Shown: positions 15,915-24,849, counted from the stretch's first letter. The stretch: 64,000 nucleotides of DNA from Thiemannella venezuelensis (GCF_014203605.1 NZ_JACHJJ010000013.1:1-64000); one strand, 5' to 3'. Program-made: numbers and translations. The notes: generated by a model not told the origin, from the sequence alone.

Positions 15915-18295
15915 GCCACTGCACGCAGCCGGACTGCACGGGGAGCATCGAGGACGGCTACTGCGACCTGTGCGGCCACGCCGCCCAGCAGCCGCCGCCC
16001 GCGAACGCCCCCGCACCGGGCGGCGCCTCCCCGCCGGGCTCCGCGCCCCTCTCCTCCCCCGGCTCCCACCCCGCACCGTCCCGCGCCCCGTCCGGGCCCG
16101 CACCGTCCCGCGCCCCGTCCGGGCCCGCGCCCTCCTCCTCGCCCGTCACGATCCCGTCCGGCGGCCGGGGTCCCGGCTCCACGCCGAGCCGGGGGACCCG
16201 GGGAACCGGGGGCTCGCGGCCGGGGCTGCTCGGCACGGGACTGGCCGAGGTCCCGCCCGTCGTCTACCGGGACCCGGTGACGGTGGTGCTGAAGGACCCC
16301 CAGGTCCCGGAGGAGAAGCGGTTCTGCAGCAGGTCCGACTGCGGCCGCCCGGTGGGCCGGAGCCGGGACGGCCGCCCCGGGCGCACCGAGGGGTTCTGCC
16401 CGCACGACGGCACCCGGTTCTCCTTCACCCCCAAGCTGCGCGAGGGCGACCTGGTGGCCGGGCAGTACGAGGTGAAGGGCTGCCTGGCGCACGGCGGGCT
16501 CGGCTGGGTCTACCTGGCCGCCGACCGCAACCTCGACGGCCGCTGGGTGGTCCTCAAGGGGCTGCTGAACACCGCCGACGCCGAGGCGCTGGCCATCGCC
16601 GAGGCCGAGCGCCGGTTCCTGACCGGCGTGGACCACGCCAACATCGTCAAGATCTTCAACTTCGTCCGGCACCGGGAGCCGGGCGCCGAGGCCGGGCGGA
16701 TGGCCGGCTACCTCGTCATGGAGTACATCGGGGGCGAGTCCCTGCACGACCAGCTCCGCCGGCGGCTGCGGGAGAGCGGCGGCCGCGACGCGCTCCCGCT
16801 CCGCCAGGCGATCCCGTACGCGCTGGAGATCCTGCGCGCCTTCGCGTACCTGCACGAGCGGGGCATGCTCTACTGCGACCTCAAGCCCGCCAACGTGATC
16901 CAGGTCGGGCGGGAGCTCAAGCTCATCGACCTGGGCGCGGTCCGGATGGCCTCCGATCAGGACAGCGCCATCTACGGAACCGTCGGATACCAGGCGCCGG
17001 AGATCGCCTCCCACGGGCCGTCGGTCGCCTCCGACCTCTACACGGTGGGACGGACTCTGGCGGTGCTGAGCTTCCCGTTCAGTCCGGTGCGCGGCGGCGC
17101 CGAGGCACCCCTGCCCGGCCTCGGGGACCTGCCGGAGCAGGTCGCCCACGAGTCCTTCCACCGCTTCCTGCGCCGCGCGACGGACCCCTCGCCCGCCACC
17201 CGGTTCTCGAGCGCCGAGGAGATGGCCGACCAGCTCCTGGGGGTCCTGCGGGAGGTGCGCGCCGCCGAGGACGGCGTCCCCTACCCCTCGCCGTCCGCCC
17301 TGTTCGGGCCCGAGCGGATCGCCGCCGGGACCGTTCTGGCCCCGCGCGGCGGCGGGCGGATCCTGCAGCCGCCCGGCGGCGCCGCCGTCGCGGCCGCCCT
17401 CCCGGTGCCGCTGGCCGACCCGGCGGACCCGGCCACCGCGTTCCTGTCCGGTCTCACCGCCCGCACCCCCGGCGAGCTGGTCGCCATGCTCGGCTCCGCG
17501 CCGGAGACGCCGGAGACGCTGCTCGCGCTCACCCGGATGAGCGCCGAGCAGGGCGCGGCGGAGGCGGACGGACTGCTGGCCAGGGCCGCCGGGGAGCTGG
17601 CTGGCGACTGGCGGGTCCTGTGGTGCCGGGGGGTGCACGAGCTCGTCTCGGGCGACCTGGCGGAGGCCGTACGGATCTTCGACCGCTGCTACGGCCTGAT
17701 GCCCGGGGAGTGCGCGCCCCGGCTGGCGCTCGCGTTCTGCCTGGAGCGCGCCGGGAACCCGGCGGAGGCCATGTGGCTGTACCGGACGGTGTGGCGCACC
17801 GACCGCTCCTACGTGAGCGCCGCGTTCGGCCTGGCCAGGACCCTGCTGGCGATCGGCGAGCCGGACATCGCGGTCGCGGCCCTCGACGAGGTGCCACCGA
17901 GTTCCAGTCACTTCGTGGCGGCGCGGCTGGCGGCCGTGGCGGTGGCCGTACGGGAGCGGCCCCTGCCCTCGCTGGACGCCGCCGCGCTGGCCGGGACGGG
18001 TGAGCGCCTGGCCGACCTCGACGGCCTCGATCCCCGGCGGCGCGCGGAGATGGCGGCCGAGGTCCTGGAGACGGCGCTCGGCTGGCTGGGCTCCGGTGCG
18101 GGTTCCGCTCCCGCCCCCGGCTCCGGCCGGGGCGCGGTGAGCGGGCGCCTGCTCGGAGCACCGTTCACCGAGCGCGGGCTCCGGCGGGAGCTGGAGCGCC
18201 TCTACCGGGGGCTCGCCCGCTCGGCGGCCACCTCCGCCGAGCGGCACGAGCTGATCGACCGGGCCAACGCCACCCGTCCCAGGACGCTGCTGTGA
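15911..18295 (+). CDS. pknG: PknG-type serine/threonine protein kinase with zinc ribbons and TPR
   Basis: The protein has 794 residues (mycobacterial PknG is about 750). An N-terminal C4 zinc ribbon (CTQPDCTGSIEDGYCDLCG) and a long Pro/Ser linker come first. A rubredoxin-like cysteine region follows (FCSRSDCGR, then FCPHDG at about residues 138-168). The kinase domain has HGGLGWVYLAADRN, Lys216 (VVLKG), the non-RD catalytic loop YCDLKPANV with Asp323, and DLG with Asp340, as in PknG. The C-terminal TPR region contains the PknG-like stretches LVWCRGVHEL-type and LDEVPPSSSHF. Soluble PknG regulates glutamate and 2-oxoglutarate metabolism by phosphorylating FHA proteins. It overlaps both neighbours by four bases. 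Confidence 0.93.
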   Translation: MSHCTQPDCTGSIEDGYCDLCGHAAQQPPPANAPAPGGASPPGSAPLSSPGSHPAPSRAPSGPAPSRAPSGPAPSSSPVTIPSGGRGPGSTPSRGTRGTGGSRPGLLGTGLAEVPPVVYRDPVTVVLKDPQVPEEKRFCSRSDCGRPVGRSRDGRPGRTEGFCPHDGTRFSFTPKLREGDLVAGQYEVKGCLAHGGLGWVYLAADRNLDGRWVVLKGLLNTADAEALAIAEAERRFLTGVDHANIVKIFNFVRHREPGAEAGRMAGYLVMEYIGGESLHDQLRRRLRESGGRDALPLRQAIPYALEILRAFAYLHERGMLYCDLKPANVIQVGRELKLIDLGAVRMASDQDSAIYGTVGYQAPEIASHGPSVASDLYTVGRTLAVLSFPFSPVRGGAEAPLPGLGDLPEQVAHESFHRFLRRATDPSPATRFSSAEEMADQLLGVLREVRAAEDGVPYPSPSALFGPERIAAGTVLAPRGGGRILQPPGGAAVAAALPVPLADPADPATAFLSGLTARTPGELVAMLGSAPETPETLLALTRMSAEQGAAEADGLLARAAGELAGDWRVLWCRGVHELVSGDLAEAVRIFDRCYGLMPGECAPRLALAFCLERAGNPAEAMWLYRTVWRTDRSYVSAAFGLARTLLAIGEPDIAVAALDEVPPSSSHFVAARLAAVAVAVRERPLPSLDAAALAGTGERLADLDGLDPRRRAEMAAEVLETALGWLGSGAGSAPAPGSGRGAVSGRLLGAPFTERGLRRELERLYRGLARSAATSAERHELIDRANATRPRTLL

Positions 18296-19410
18296 CGGCG
18301 GCGCCCGCGACGGGTCCCGATGAGACGGGTGCGGACGGGACGGGCGGCGCGCGGCGCGCGGTCTCCGGCGCGTGCCCCAGGTGCGGTTCGGGCGTGCACC
18401 CCGGGGAGCTGTTCTGCGAGTGCTGCGGGCAGCCGCTCGATGCGGCCCGGTGCGAGCGGTGCGGGCCCGCGCCCGTGGATCCGGAGGGGTACTGCGAGCG
18501 CTGCGGCCTGCGGCAGCCCTCGGAGGCCGACCACGCCGAGACCGAGGCGGGCGGCGCGGCCGGGGTGAGCGACCGCGGCCTGCGGCACTCCCGCAACGAG
18601 GACGCGATGGCGCTGGTCTCGGCGGACGGCGTGACGGTCGGCGTGGTGTGCGACGGCGTGTCCTCCTCGCCCCGGCCGGAGAGCGCCTCCGCCGCCGGCG
18701 CGGAGACCGGCGCCGCCGTGCTGCTGGCGGAGCTCCGCGCGGGCGCGGATCCGGCGGCCGCCACCCGCGCCGCCGCCGTGCGGGCCGCCGCCGCCGTGGC
18801 CGGGCTCGGTTCCTCGGTGGACGACGCGCCCGCCTGCACCTACGTCTCCGCCGTCGTGGGACCGGAGACCGTCACCGTCGGGTGGACGGGCGACAGCCGC
18901 GCCTACTGGCTCCGCGCCGGATCCCCGCCGGTGCCGTGCGACGACTCCGCCACACCCACCACGCCCGTCGCACCCACCGCGCCCGCCGGCTCCGGCACCC
19001 CCGCCGGCCCCGTGTCCGCCGGCCCCGTGTCCGCCGGCGCCTCCGCGTCCACCGGCCCCATGGTCCCGCCCGACCCCGCCTTCCGCTCCGCGCCCGTACC
19101 GCTACGCGACTCCGTCCTCCTCACCGAGGACGACGTCGTCGCGCCCAGCGTGCTGTCCGCCTGGCTCGGGGCCGACGCGGGCGAGGCCGCGCCGCGCGTC
19201 CGGGTCTTCGCCCCCCAGGAGCCGGGAGTGGTCCTGGTCTGCAGCGACGGCCTCTGGGGCTACCTGGAGGACGCCGGCTCCCTCGCCCCCTTCACCGCGC
19301 CGGGCACCCCGCTGGAGGCGGCCCGCGCACTGGTACGGCACGCGCTCGCGGCGGGGGGCCGCGACAACATCACCGTCCTGGTGATCCCGTTCTGTCCACC
19401 GCCGCCGTAG
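18292..19410 (+). CDS. PP2C-family serine/threonine phosphatase with double zinc ribbon
   Basis: The protein has 372 residues from a GTG overlapping the pknG stop. The N-terminus carries two CxxC...CxxC zinc ribbons (CPRCG and CECCG; CERCG and CERCG, about residues 30-68). The PP2C domain is complete: LRHSRNEDA, VCDGVSSSP, WTGDSRAYWL, VCSDGLWGYLE and RDNITVLVI, supplying the metal-binding aspartates. A long Thr/Pro/Ala/Ser insert with a duplicated GPVSA unit separates the GDSRAY and SDG motifs and is probably disordered. It is the likely antagonist of the upstream PknG-type kinase, dephosphorylating the same targets. Direct evidence is only co-localisation. Confidence 0.88.
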   Translation: MTAAPATGPDETGADGTGGARRAVSGACPRCGSGVHPGELFCECCGQPLDAARCERCGPAPVDPEGYCERCGLRQPSEADHAETEAGGAAGVSDRGLRHSRNEDAMALVSADGVTVGVVCDGVSSSPRPESASAAGAETGAAVLLAELRAGADPAAATRAAAVRAAAAVAGLGSSVDDAPACTYVSAVVGPETVTVGWTGDSRAYWLRAGSPPVPCDDSATPTTPVAPTAPAGSGTPAGPVSAGPVSAGASASTGPMVPPDPAFRSAPVPLRDSVLLTEDDVVAPSVLSAWLGADAGEAAPRVRVFAPQEPGVVLVCSDGLWGYLEDAGSLAPFTAPGTPLEAARALVRHALAAGGRDNITVLVIPFCPPPP

Positions 19411-19441
19411 ACCGGCCCGCACCCGATCCCGGGAGGAACGT

Positions 19442-20761
19442 GTGAGCGACCAGCCCCTGTTCACGTTGGACATCGACCAGAACAAGTACCTGCCCGCCGG
19501 CGGCGGGGAGATCCACGCCGTCCTCACCGTCGAGGCCGCCGGACCGGCGGAGTCCTCGGCCGGCCCCGTCGAGGCCGCCGAGGTGATCATCGTCGACGCC
19601 TCCGGCTCGATGGGGGGATACAAGATCACCGAAGCCCGCCAGGCGGCCCAGGCCGCGGTGGAGGCACTGCGCGACGGGGTGCACTTCGCCGTCGTCTCCG
19701 GGACCCACGAGGCGACCAAGATCTATCCGCCCCGGGCCGGGCTGGCCAGGGCGGACGCGCAGACCAGGAAGCAGGCCGCCGAGGCCCTGCGCAGGCTCCG
19801 CGCCGACGGCGGGACCGCGATCGGCAGGTGGCTGCGGCTCGCCGCCGAGCTGCTGGACGGCCACCCCGGGGCCGTCCGGCACGCCATCCTGCTCACCGAC
19901 GGGCAGAACGGCGAGAACGCGCAGGCGTTCGACGCCGCTCTGGCCCACTGCGCGGGCCGGTTCGTCTGCGACAGCCGGGGCGTCGGGACCGACTGGGCCC
20001 CCGCCGAGCTGCGGAAGGTCGCCGACGCGCTGCTGGGAACCTCCGGGTTCATCCGCGACGCCAGGGACCTGACCGCGGACTTCGAGGCGATGGTCGAGAA
20101 CACCATGGGCAAGGCGGTGGCCGACGTCGCGCTGCGGATCTGGACCCCCCAGCACGGCCGCGTGAAGTACCTCAAGCAGGTGTCGCCCACCCTCGCCGAC
20201 CTGACCGGCCTGCGCGTCCCGGCCGACCAGCTGACCGGCGACTACCCGACGGGGGCGTGGGGCGCCGAGGCGCGGGTCTACCACCTCTGCGTCGAGATCC
20301 CCGCGGGCGCGATCGGCCAGGAGGTCCGGGGCGCCTGGGTCCGGCTGGTCCGCGCCGACAGCGGCGAGGTCGTCGCCCGGGGCAACGTGCTGGCCCAGTG
20401 GACCGACGACCTGGCGCTGTCCACCCGGGTCAGTCCCGGCGTCGCCCACTACACCGGGCAGGCGGAGCTGTTCGGCCTCATCCAGGAGGGGCTGGGCGCG
20501 CGCGCCGCGGGCGACCTGGACACCGCGACCGCGCGCCTCGGCCGGGCCAGGCGGCTGGCCGAGGAGTCCGGCAACGACGGCACCGCCCGGTTGCTGGACA
20601 GGGTCGTGGAGATCGATCCGGGAACCGGTACCGCCCGGCTCCGCCGTACCGTCGACAGGGCCGACGAGATCGCACTCGACACCGGCTCGGTCCGTACGGC
20701 GCGCATGCGGAGGGACCCCGGCGAGCCGGACCCCTCCGGCGGCCGCGGCGCGGCGGGCTGA
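19442..20761 (+). CDS. Von Willebrand factor A-domain protein
   Basis: The protein has 439 residues from a GTG preceded by GGGAGG. The VWA domain has an intact MIDAS: DASGSM at residues 52-57, a Thr in DGGTAIGRWL, and LLTDGQNG. A beta-rich middle region and a helical C-terminal segment follow (ARAAGDLDTATARLGRARRL, suggesting a helical hairpin). The C-terminal tail is rich in Arg, Asp and Thr, including SVRTARM, a plausible phosphorylation target. There is no signal peptide. VWA domains bind protein ligands through Mg2+, so this could be a scaffold or effector within the PknG circuit. It is separated from the FHA gene by 13 bp. Confidence 0.85.
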   Translation: MSDQPLFTLDIDQNKYLPAGGGEIHAVLTVEAAGPAESSAGPVEAAEVIIVDASGSMGGYKITEARQAAQAAVEALRDGVHFAVVSGTHEATKIYPPRAGLARADAQTRKQAAEALRRLRADGGTAIGRWLRLAAELLDGHPGAVRHAILLTDGQNGENAQAFDAALAHCAGRFVCDSRGVGTDWAPAELRKVADALLGTSGFIRDARDLTADFEAMVENTMGKAVADVALRIWTPQHGRVKYLKQVSPTLADLTGLRVPADQLTGDYPTGAWGAEARVYHLCVEIPAGAIGQEVRGAWVRLVRADSGEVVARGNVLAQWTDDLALSTRVSPGVAHYTGQAELFGLIQEGLGARAAGDLDTATARLGRARRLAEESGNDGTARLLDRVVEIDPGTGTARLRRTVDRADEIALDTGSVRTARMRRDPGEPDPSGGRGAAG

Positions 20762-20774
20762 GAGGGAGGACGCC

Positions 20775-21713
20775 ATGGTCACCTGCCCCGCGGGACACGC
20801 CCCGGGTGAGAGCGGGCTCGCCGACGGGTACTGCGACGTCTGCGGCAGCCGCCTGACCGGCACGGCCGGAGCCGGTGCGCCCGGAACCCACACGGGCGGA
20901 ACCGGGCCGGGCGGAACCGGGGCGGCGGCCTCTTCCGGGGTCCCCGCCTCCGGAGGGCCCGCCCCGGCGGGCGTCCCGGGCGGCCCCGGCCGGGCCCCGC
21001 AATCCGGGCCACCGCAACCAGGGCCACCGCAGTCCGGGCCACCGCAGTCCGGGCCACCGCAATGCGGGCCACCGCAATCCGGGCCGCCGCAGGAGTGCCT
21101 CGCCTGCCGCGCGCCGGTCGCCGGGCGATTCTGCGAGGACTGCGGCCACGACCAGACCGCCGCCCCGGACCCGGTCGGCGCGCCCGGCGCGACACCCGTA
21201 CGGCCGTACGGCACCGGCCCCGCGGACGGCCCGCCGGGCGGGAACGGCGCCGGGAGCGCACCCTCCGGGCGGGCGTCCGGGAGCGGGCCCGGGGGCGGGC
21301 CGGCGGCAGGATGGGAGGCGACGGTCCAGGCCGACCGGGCCCACTACGACCGGATGATCGCCCAGGGCGGGCCGGACTCCGAACGGGTGCTGTTCCCGCC
21401 GTACTGCCCCCGGCGCGACATCCCGCTGGCGGGCCCGGAGATCCGGATCGGACGGCCGAGCCGGTCCAGGAACCTGGTCCCGGAGATCGACCTGAGCGGC
21501 CCGCCCGAGGACCCCGGCGTCTCCCACCTGCACGCGGTCCTGCTCCCCGGTCCCGGCGGCGGATGGACGCTGGTCGATCCCGGCTCGGCCAACGGCACCG
21601 TGGTCAACGGCAGGCAGATCGGGATCAACGAGCCGGTGCCGGTGGGTGACGGCGACCGCATCCACCTCGGCGCATGGACCCTCATCACGTTGCGGCGCAG
21701 GAGAGAGACATGA
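20775..21713 (+). CDS. FHA-domain protein with zinc ribbons and Gly-Pro-Pro-Gln repeats
   Basis: The protein has 312 residues. An N-terminal ribbon has paired cysteines (CPAGHAP, CDVCG). A low-complexity region contains about seven SGPPQ/CGPPQ repeats. A second ribbon (CLACRAPV, CEDCG) follows. The C-terminal FHA domain carries IRIGRPSRSR, VSHLHAVLL and LVDPGSANGTVVNG, the phosphothreonine-binding signature. It resembles the role of mycobacterial GarA or corynebacterial OdhI, the FHA proteins phosphorylated by PknG. It lacks the short GarA N-terminus with its ETTS-type threonine motif, so it is an analogue rather than an orthologue. Its stop overlaps the glnX-like start by four bases. Confidence 0.88.
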   Translation: MVTCPAGHAPGESGLADGYCDVCGSRLTGTAGAGAPGTHTGGTGPGGTGAAASSGVPASGGPAPAGVPGGPGRAPQSGPPQPGPPQSGPPQSGPPQCGPPQSGPPQECLACRAPVAGRFCEDCGHDQTAAPDPVGAPGATPVRPYGTGPADGPPGGNGAGSAPSGRASGSGPGGGPAAGWEATVQADRAHYDRMIAQGGPDSERVLFPPYCPRRDIPLAGPEIRIGRPSRSRNLVPEIDLSGPPEDPGVSHLHAVLLPGPGGGWTLVDPGSANGTVVNGRQIGINEPVPVGDGDRIHLGAWTLITLRRRRET

Positions 21714-23245
21714 CACCCGTCCCGGTGAACCAGACTCCCGCGGCCCCGGGCGCGGTCTCCGCGCCGGGGACGGCCCCGCCGCCGCACCGGGCCCCGGTCC
21801 CGTCCGCGCCCCCGCCGGCTCCGGGGGCGGCCCGCAGCGCTCCGGCGCCCGCCGGGACCGCGGGCGCTCCCCCGCGCCCAGGGCCGTCCCGCCTGCGGAG
21901 CGTGCCCGGCCGGGTCCTGGCCGTCACGGGCGGCACCGTGATCGCCCTCACCCTGCTGTTCGGCGCCCTGTCGTCGTCCTTCCAGACCGTCGGGGACGGC
22001 CTGGACGTCATCGGCCACGACGCCGGCCCGCAGGTCGTGGCCACGGCCGACCTCTACTTCGCGCTCAGCGACATGGACACCCAGGTCGCCACCGTCCTGC
22101 TGATCGGCGACGAGCACGGGCTCGGCAAGGGGCGTCAGCGCGCGCTGGACGTGTACGAGCGGCGCAGGAGCGACGCCGGGCGGGCGGTACTGCAGGCGTC
22201 GGCGCTGGCCGGCGGCGACCCGGCCGAGCGGCGGACCGTCCAGGCCGTGCTGGACGGCCTGGGCCGCTACGAACGGCTGGCCGCCCGCGCCATGCTCCTG
22301 GACGAGCAGGCGGGGCACGCCGCGGGCCCGCCGCCCGGGCCGGTCCTGGGGCTCTACCGGCAGGCGACCGACCTGATGCGGCTGGAACTGCTGCCCATGG
22401 CCTACAACCTCACCCTGGAGAGCGGCACCGTCGTACGCCGCGCCCACGAGGAGCAGAGTTCCGCCCTGCGGACGGGACAGGTGCTCGTGGCCGGGGCCGG
22501 GGTCCTCGCCCTCGGCGGCCTGGCCGGGCTCCAGGTGTTCCTCGCCCGGCGGTTCCGCCGGGTGTTCAACCCGGCCCTGCTGGTGGCGACGGCGATCGCC
22601 GGGACGTACACGCTGACCGGCTTCACGGTCCTCGGCAACGAGGCCGGCGTCCTGGACACCGCCAAGAGGGACGGGTTCGACTCCGTCCTCACCCTCGCCC
22701 GCGCCCGGGCCGTCGGCAACAGCATGCACGGCGACCAGAGCCGCTACCTGCTCGACCCCGAGCGTGCCGACACCTACGAGCAGACCTATCTCGACAAGTC
22801 CCAGTCGGTGCTCTACGCGCCGAGCGGCAACCTCACCGCGTACTACAAGGCGGTGGACGCGGGGGTGGAGGCCTACCCGGCCGAGGACGTGTTCCTCGGT
22901 CTCATCGGCCAGGAGGCGGCCCGCGCCCGCCTGCCCGGCAGCGAGGCGGCGGTCTCCGAGGTGCTCCGCCGGTACCGGGAGTTCCAGCGGGGCGACCGGC
23001 TGATGAGGGCGGCGAGCCCGCGCGCGGCCGTCGAGGAGCTGGTGGGACCGGTGGAGACGAGGTTCGGGGCGTACGACGCCGCGCTGGTGGAACTCGCCGG
23101 GCTCCACCGGACCGCGTTCGACCGGGCGGTGCGCAGCGGCGAGGAGCAGGTGGCGGAGCTGTGGTTCCTGCTGCCCGTGGCCATGGTCTCCACCGCTGTG
23201 CTGATCGTCGCCGGGGTCTGGCCCCGGCTGTCGGAATACCGTTGA
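21710..23245 (+). CDS. glnX: GlnX-like transmembrane signal transducer
   Basis: The protein has 511 residues from the ATG at 21710. After a Pro/Ala-rich cytoplasmic N-terminus of about 60 residues, four membrane segments are visible: about 62-82 (VLAVTGGTVIALTLLFGAL), 264-285, 295-315 and 500-517. Two helical extracytoplasmic domains lie between segments 1-2 and 3-4. This matches mycobacterial GlnX (Rv0412c), the membrane protein that, with the lipoprotein GlnH, conveys extracellular aspartate/glutamate levels to PknG. It lacks kinase or transport motifs. Placement between the FHA and GlnH genes supports the assignment. The cytoplasmic extension is longer than I expect for the mycobacterial protein. 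Confidence 0.82.
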   Translation: MTPVPVNQTPAAPGAVSAPGTAPPPHRAPVPSAPPPAPGAARSAPAPAGTAGAPPRPGPSRLRSVPGRVLAVTGGTVIALTLLFGALSSSFQTVGDGLDVIGHDAGPQVVATADLYFALSDMDTQVATVLLIGDEHGLGKGRQRALDVYERRRSDAGRAVLQASALAGGDPAERRTVQAVLDGLGRYERLAARAMLLDEQAGHAAGPPPGPVLGLYRQATDLMRLELLPMAYNLTLESGTVVRRAHEEQSSALRTGQVLVAGAGVLALGGLAGLQVFLARRFRRVFNPALLVATAIAGTYTLTGFTVLGNEAGVLDTAKRDGFDSVLTLARARAVGNSMHGDQSRYLLDPERADTYEQTYLDKSQSVLYAPSGNLTAYYKAVDAGVEAYPAEDVFLGLIGQEAARARLPGSEAAVSEVLRRYREFQRGDRLMRAASPRAAVEELVGPVETRFGAYDAALVELAGLHRTAFDRAVRSGEEQVAELWFLLPVAMVSTAVLIVAGVWPRLSEYR

Positions 23246-23256
23246 CGGGAGGGGCC

Positions 23257-24195
23257 ATGCGATCTCCGGGCCTGCTGGCGAGGACCGCGCTCACCGCGCT
23301 TCACACCGGAGCCGGGCGTGCCAGGACCGCCCAGACCAGAACGGGGCGGACCATGACGGGGCGGACCGGGACGGGGCGCGCCAGGGCGGCGCTCGCGGCG
23401 GCCTCGGCGCTGGCGCTCCTGGCGGCCGGGGCGTGCGGGAGCGGCCGCCCCTTCGCCTCGATCCTGGACCAGGCGACCCTGGTGGTCGGCGTCAAGCCCG
23501 ACCAGCCCGGCCTGGGCATGAAGGTCGGCGAGGGCCGCTACGAGGGCTTCGACGTCGACGTCGCCACCGAGGTGGCCCGGCGGATCGGGGTACCCCGCGT
23601 CAGGTTCGTCACCGTGCTGTCCTCCAACCGCCAGGACTTCCTCCAGTCCGGGAAGGTGGGCATGGTCGTCGCGACCTACTCGATCACCCCGGTCAACAGG
23701 TCCAAGGTGACCTTCGCCGGGCCGTACTATGTCGCCCACCAGGACACCCTCATCCGCGCGGAGGACAAGGCGGAGATCGACAACGTGCGGGACCTGAAGG
23801 GCCGCCGCCTCTGCCAGGCCGCCGGGTCGAACTCCTGGCGGCGGGTGAGGGAGGAGCGGCAGATCGCCGTCGAACTCGTCCCCGCCGCGACGTACGGCGA
23901 GTGCCTGGCCAAGCTGCGCGACGGCACCGTGGACGCCGTCTCCACCGACGATCTGATCCTGGCCGGGTTCTCCGCCCGCGCCGGGTCCGCGCTCAGCATC
24001 GTCAACGCGCCGTTCACCGACGAGCGGCTGGGCATCGGTCTGCGCAAGGGCGACCTCGACGGCTGCGAGGCCGTCAACCGGGCGCTCACCGCCATGTACC
24101 AGGACGGCACCGCCGAGAAGCTGCTGAAGAAGTGGTTCGGCGGCTCCGGCCTGGCGCTCACCTTCACCGTCCCCCAGTTCGAGGGCTGCGCCTGA
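23257..24195 (+). CDS. glnH: GlnH-like amino-acid-binding lipoprotein (SBP_bac_3)
   Basis: The protein has 312 residues from the ATG at 23257, behind GGGAGGGG. The lipoprotein signal ends at Cys60 (LLAAGAC). The first 40 residues are an unusual Thr/Gly/Arg repeat, so the ATG at 23353, 32 codons later, may be the true start. The mature part is a family-3 solute-binding protein: LVVGVKPDQPG, YEGFDVDVATEVARRIGV, VATYSITPVNRSKVTFAGPY, LRDGTVDAVSTDD. In mycobacteria the equivalent binds Asp/Glu/Gln and signals through GlnX to PknG. No ABC permease or ATPase is adjacent, which supports a sensory rather than transport role. It ends 3 bp before a convergent gene. Confidence 0.87.
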   Translation: MRSPGLLARTALTALHTGAGRARTAQTRTGRTMTGRTGTGRARAALAAASALALLAAGACGSGRPFASILDQATLVVGVKPDQPGLGMKVGEGRYEGFDVDVATEVARRIGVPRVRFVTVLSSNRQDFLQSGKVGMVVATYSITPVNRSKVTFAGPYYVAHQDTLIRAEDKAEIDNVRDLKGRRLCQAAGSNSWRRVREERQIAVELVPAATYGECLAKLRDGTVDAVSTDDLILAGFSARAGSALSIVNAPFTDERLGIGLRKGDLDGCEAVNRALTAMYQDGTAEKLLKKWFGGSGLALTFTVPQFEGCA

Positions 24196-24198
24196 CCG

Positions 24199-24750
24199 TC
24201 AGGAGTAGGAGGCGACCATGCCCGCGAGCGTCCCCGCCGCGCCGATCACGGTGATCACGATCCCGGCGGCCACCGCGGTGCGGCGGCCTCGCCGCACCCC
24301 GAGGAAGTACATGATCACATAGGGCAGGAAGCCCGCCAGGCCGACGCCGAGGAAGGGCAGGGTGAGCGCGGCGACCACGCCGGCCGTACCGGCCTTCACC
24401 GCGCGGTCCCCCTCGGGGGTGAGCTGGGCCCGGGTGACGTCGCCCGCCTCGGAGTCGGGGGAGGCGTCCACCGGGACGGCCGCGCCGCCGCCGTCGGGGG
24501 CGAAGCTGCCCTTGCAGTCGTAGCGGCCCTGGCCCAGCGCCTCGCACGAGACGACCGTGAGCGTGCCGGGTGTGCCGGTCCGGCCCGCCGCCAGCTCGAT
24601 GTCGCCCACCGCGAACAGGATCGGCATCAGGCAGACGGCCAGCCAGCACAGCACCAGGACCACCCGGGCGATGGGGCCCGGCAGGTTGCCCGGCTGCGGC
24701 TTCACGCCGGGCTGGATCGCGTCCACGATCTCCCCAAAAGAGTCACTCAT
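24199..24750 (-). CDS. Hypothetical membrane protein
   Basis: The protein has 183 residues from MSDSFGEIVDAIQPG at 24750; a second ATG 15 bases upstream is possible. A soluble N-terminus of about 25 residues is followed by a membrane segment (IARVVLVLCWLAVCLMPILF). An extracytoplasmic domain with two cysteines (SCEALGQGRYDC) could form a disulfide. Two or three C-terminal membrane segments end the protein. I recognise no family. It faces the GlnH gene tail to tail with 3 bp between stops, so it is probably not part of that operon. Confidence 0.65.
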   Translation of the reverse strand: MSDSFGEIVDAIQPGVKPQPGNLPGPIARVVLVLCWLAVCLMPILFAVGDIELAAGRTGTPGTLTVVSCEALGQGRYDCKGSFAPDGGGAAVPVDASPDSEAGDVTRAQLTPEGDRAVKAGTAGVVAALTLPFLGVGLAGFLPYVIMYFLGVRRGRRTAVAAGIVITVIGAAGTLAGMVASYS

Positions 24751-24809
24751 GGACACATGGTGCACTACGCCACTTACTGCTCACCTGCGTCCGGCTTGCA
24801 GCCGGATGC

Positions 24810-24834
24810 GTGCCCGGGCCGCCGGCCCGGGCAC
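24810..24834 (-). terminator. GC hairpin downstream of the acyltransferase gene
   Basis: GTGCCCGGGCC (24810-24820) pairs perfectly with 24824-24834 over a GCC loop, 15 bp beyond the acyltransferase stop on its strand. A smaller stem (CCGGCT/AGCCGG, 24791-24805) follows at once. Together they probably end the minus-strand transcript. Confidence 0.65.
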
Positions 24835-24849
24835 GTCCGGGGCGCCCGC

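Noticed and set aside
14604-18247. Very long open frames antisense to the PknG cluster and to other genes
   Set aside because: High third-position GC leaves antisense frames open. Their composition is Arg/Gly/Ala/Pro-rich with no domains, while the sense frames encode clear families.
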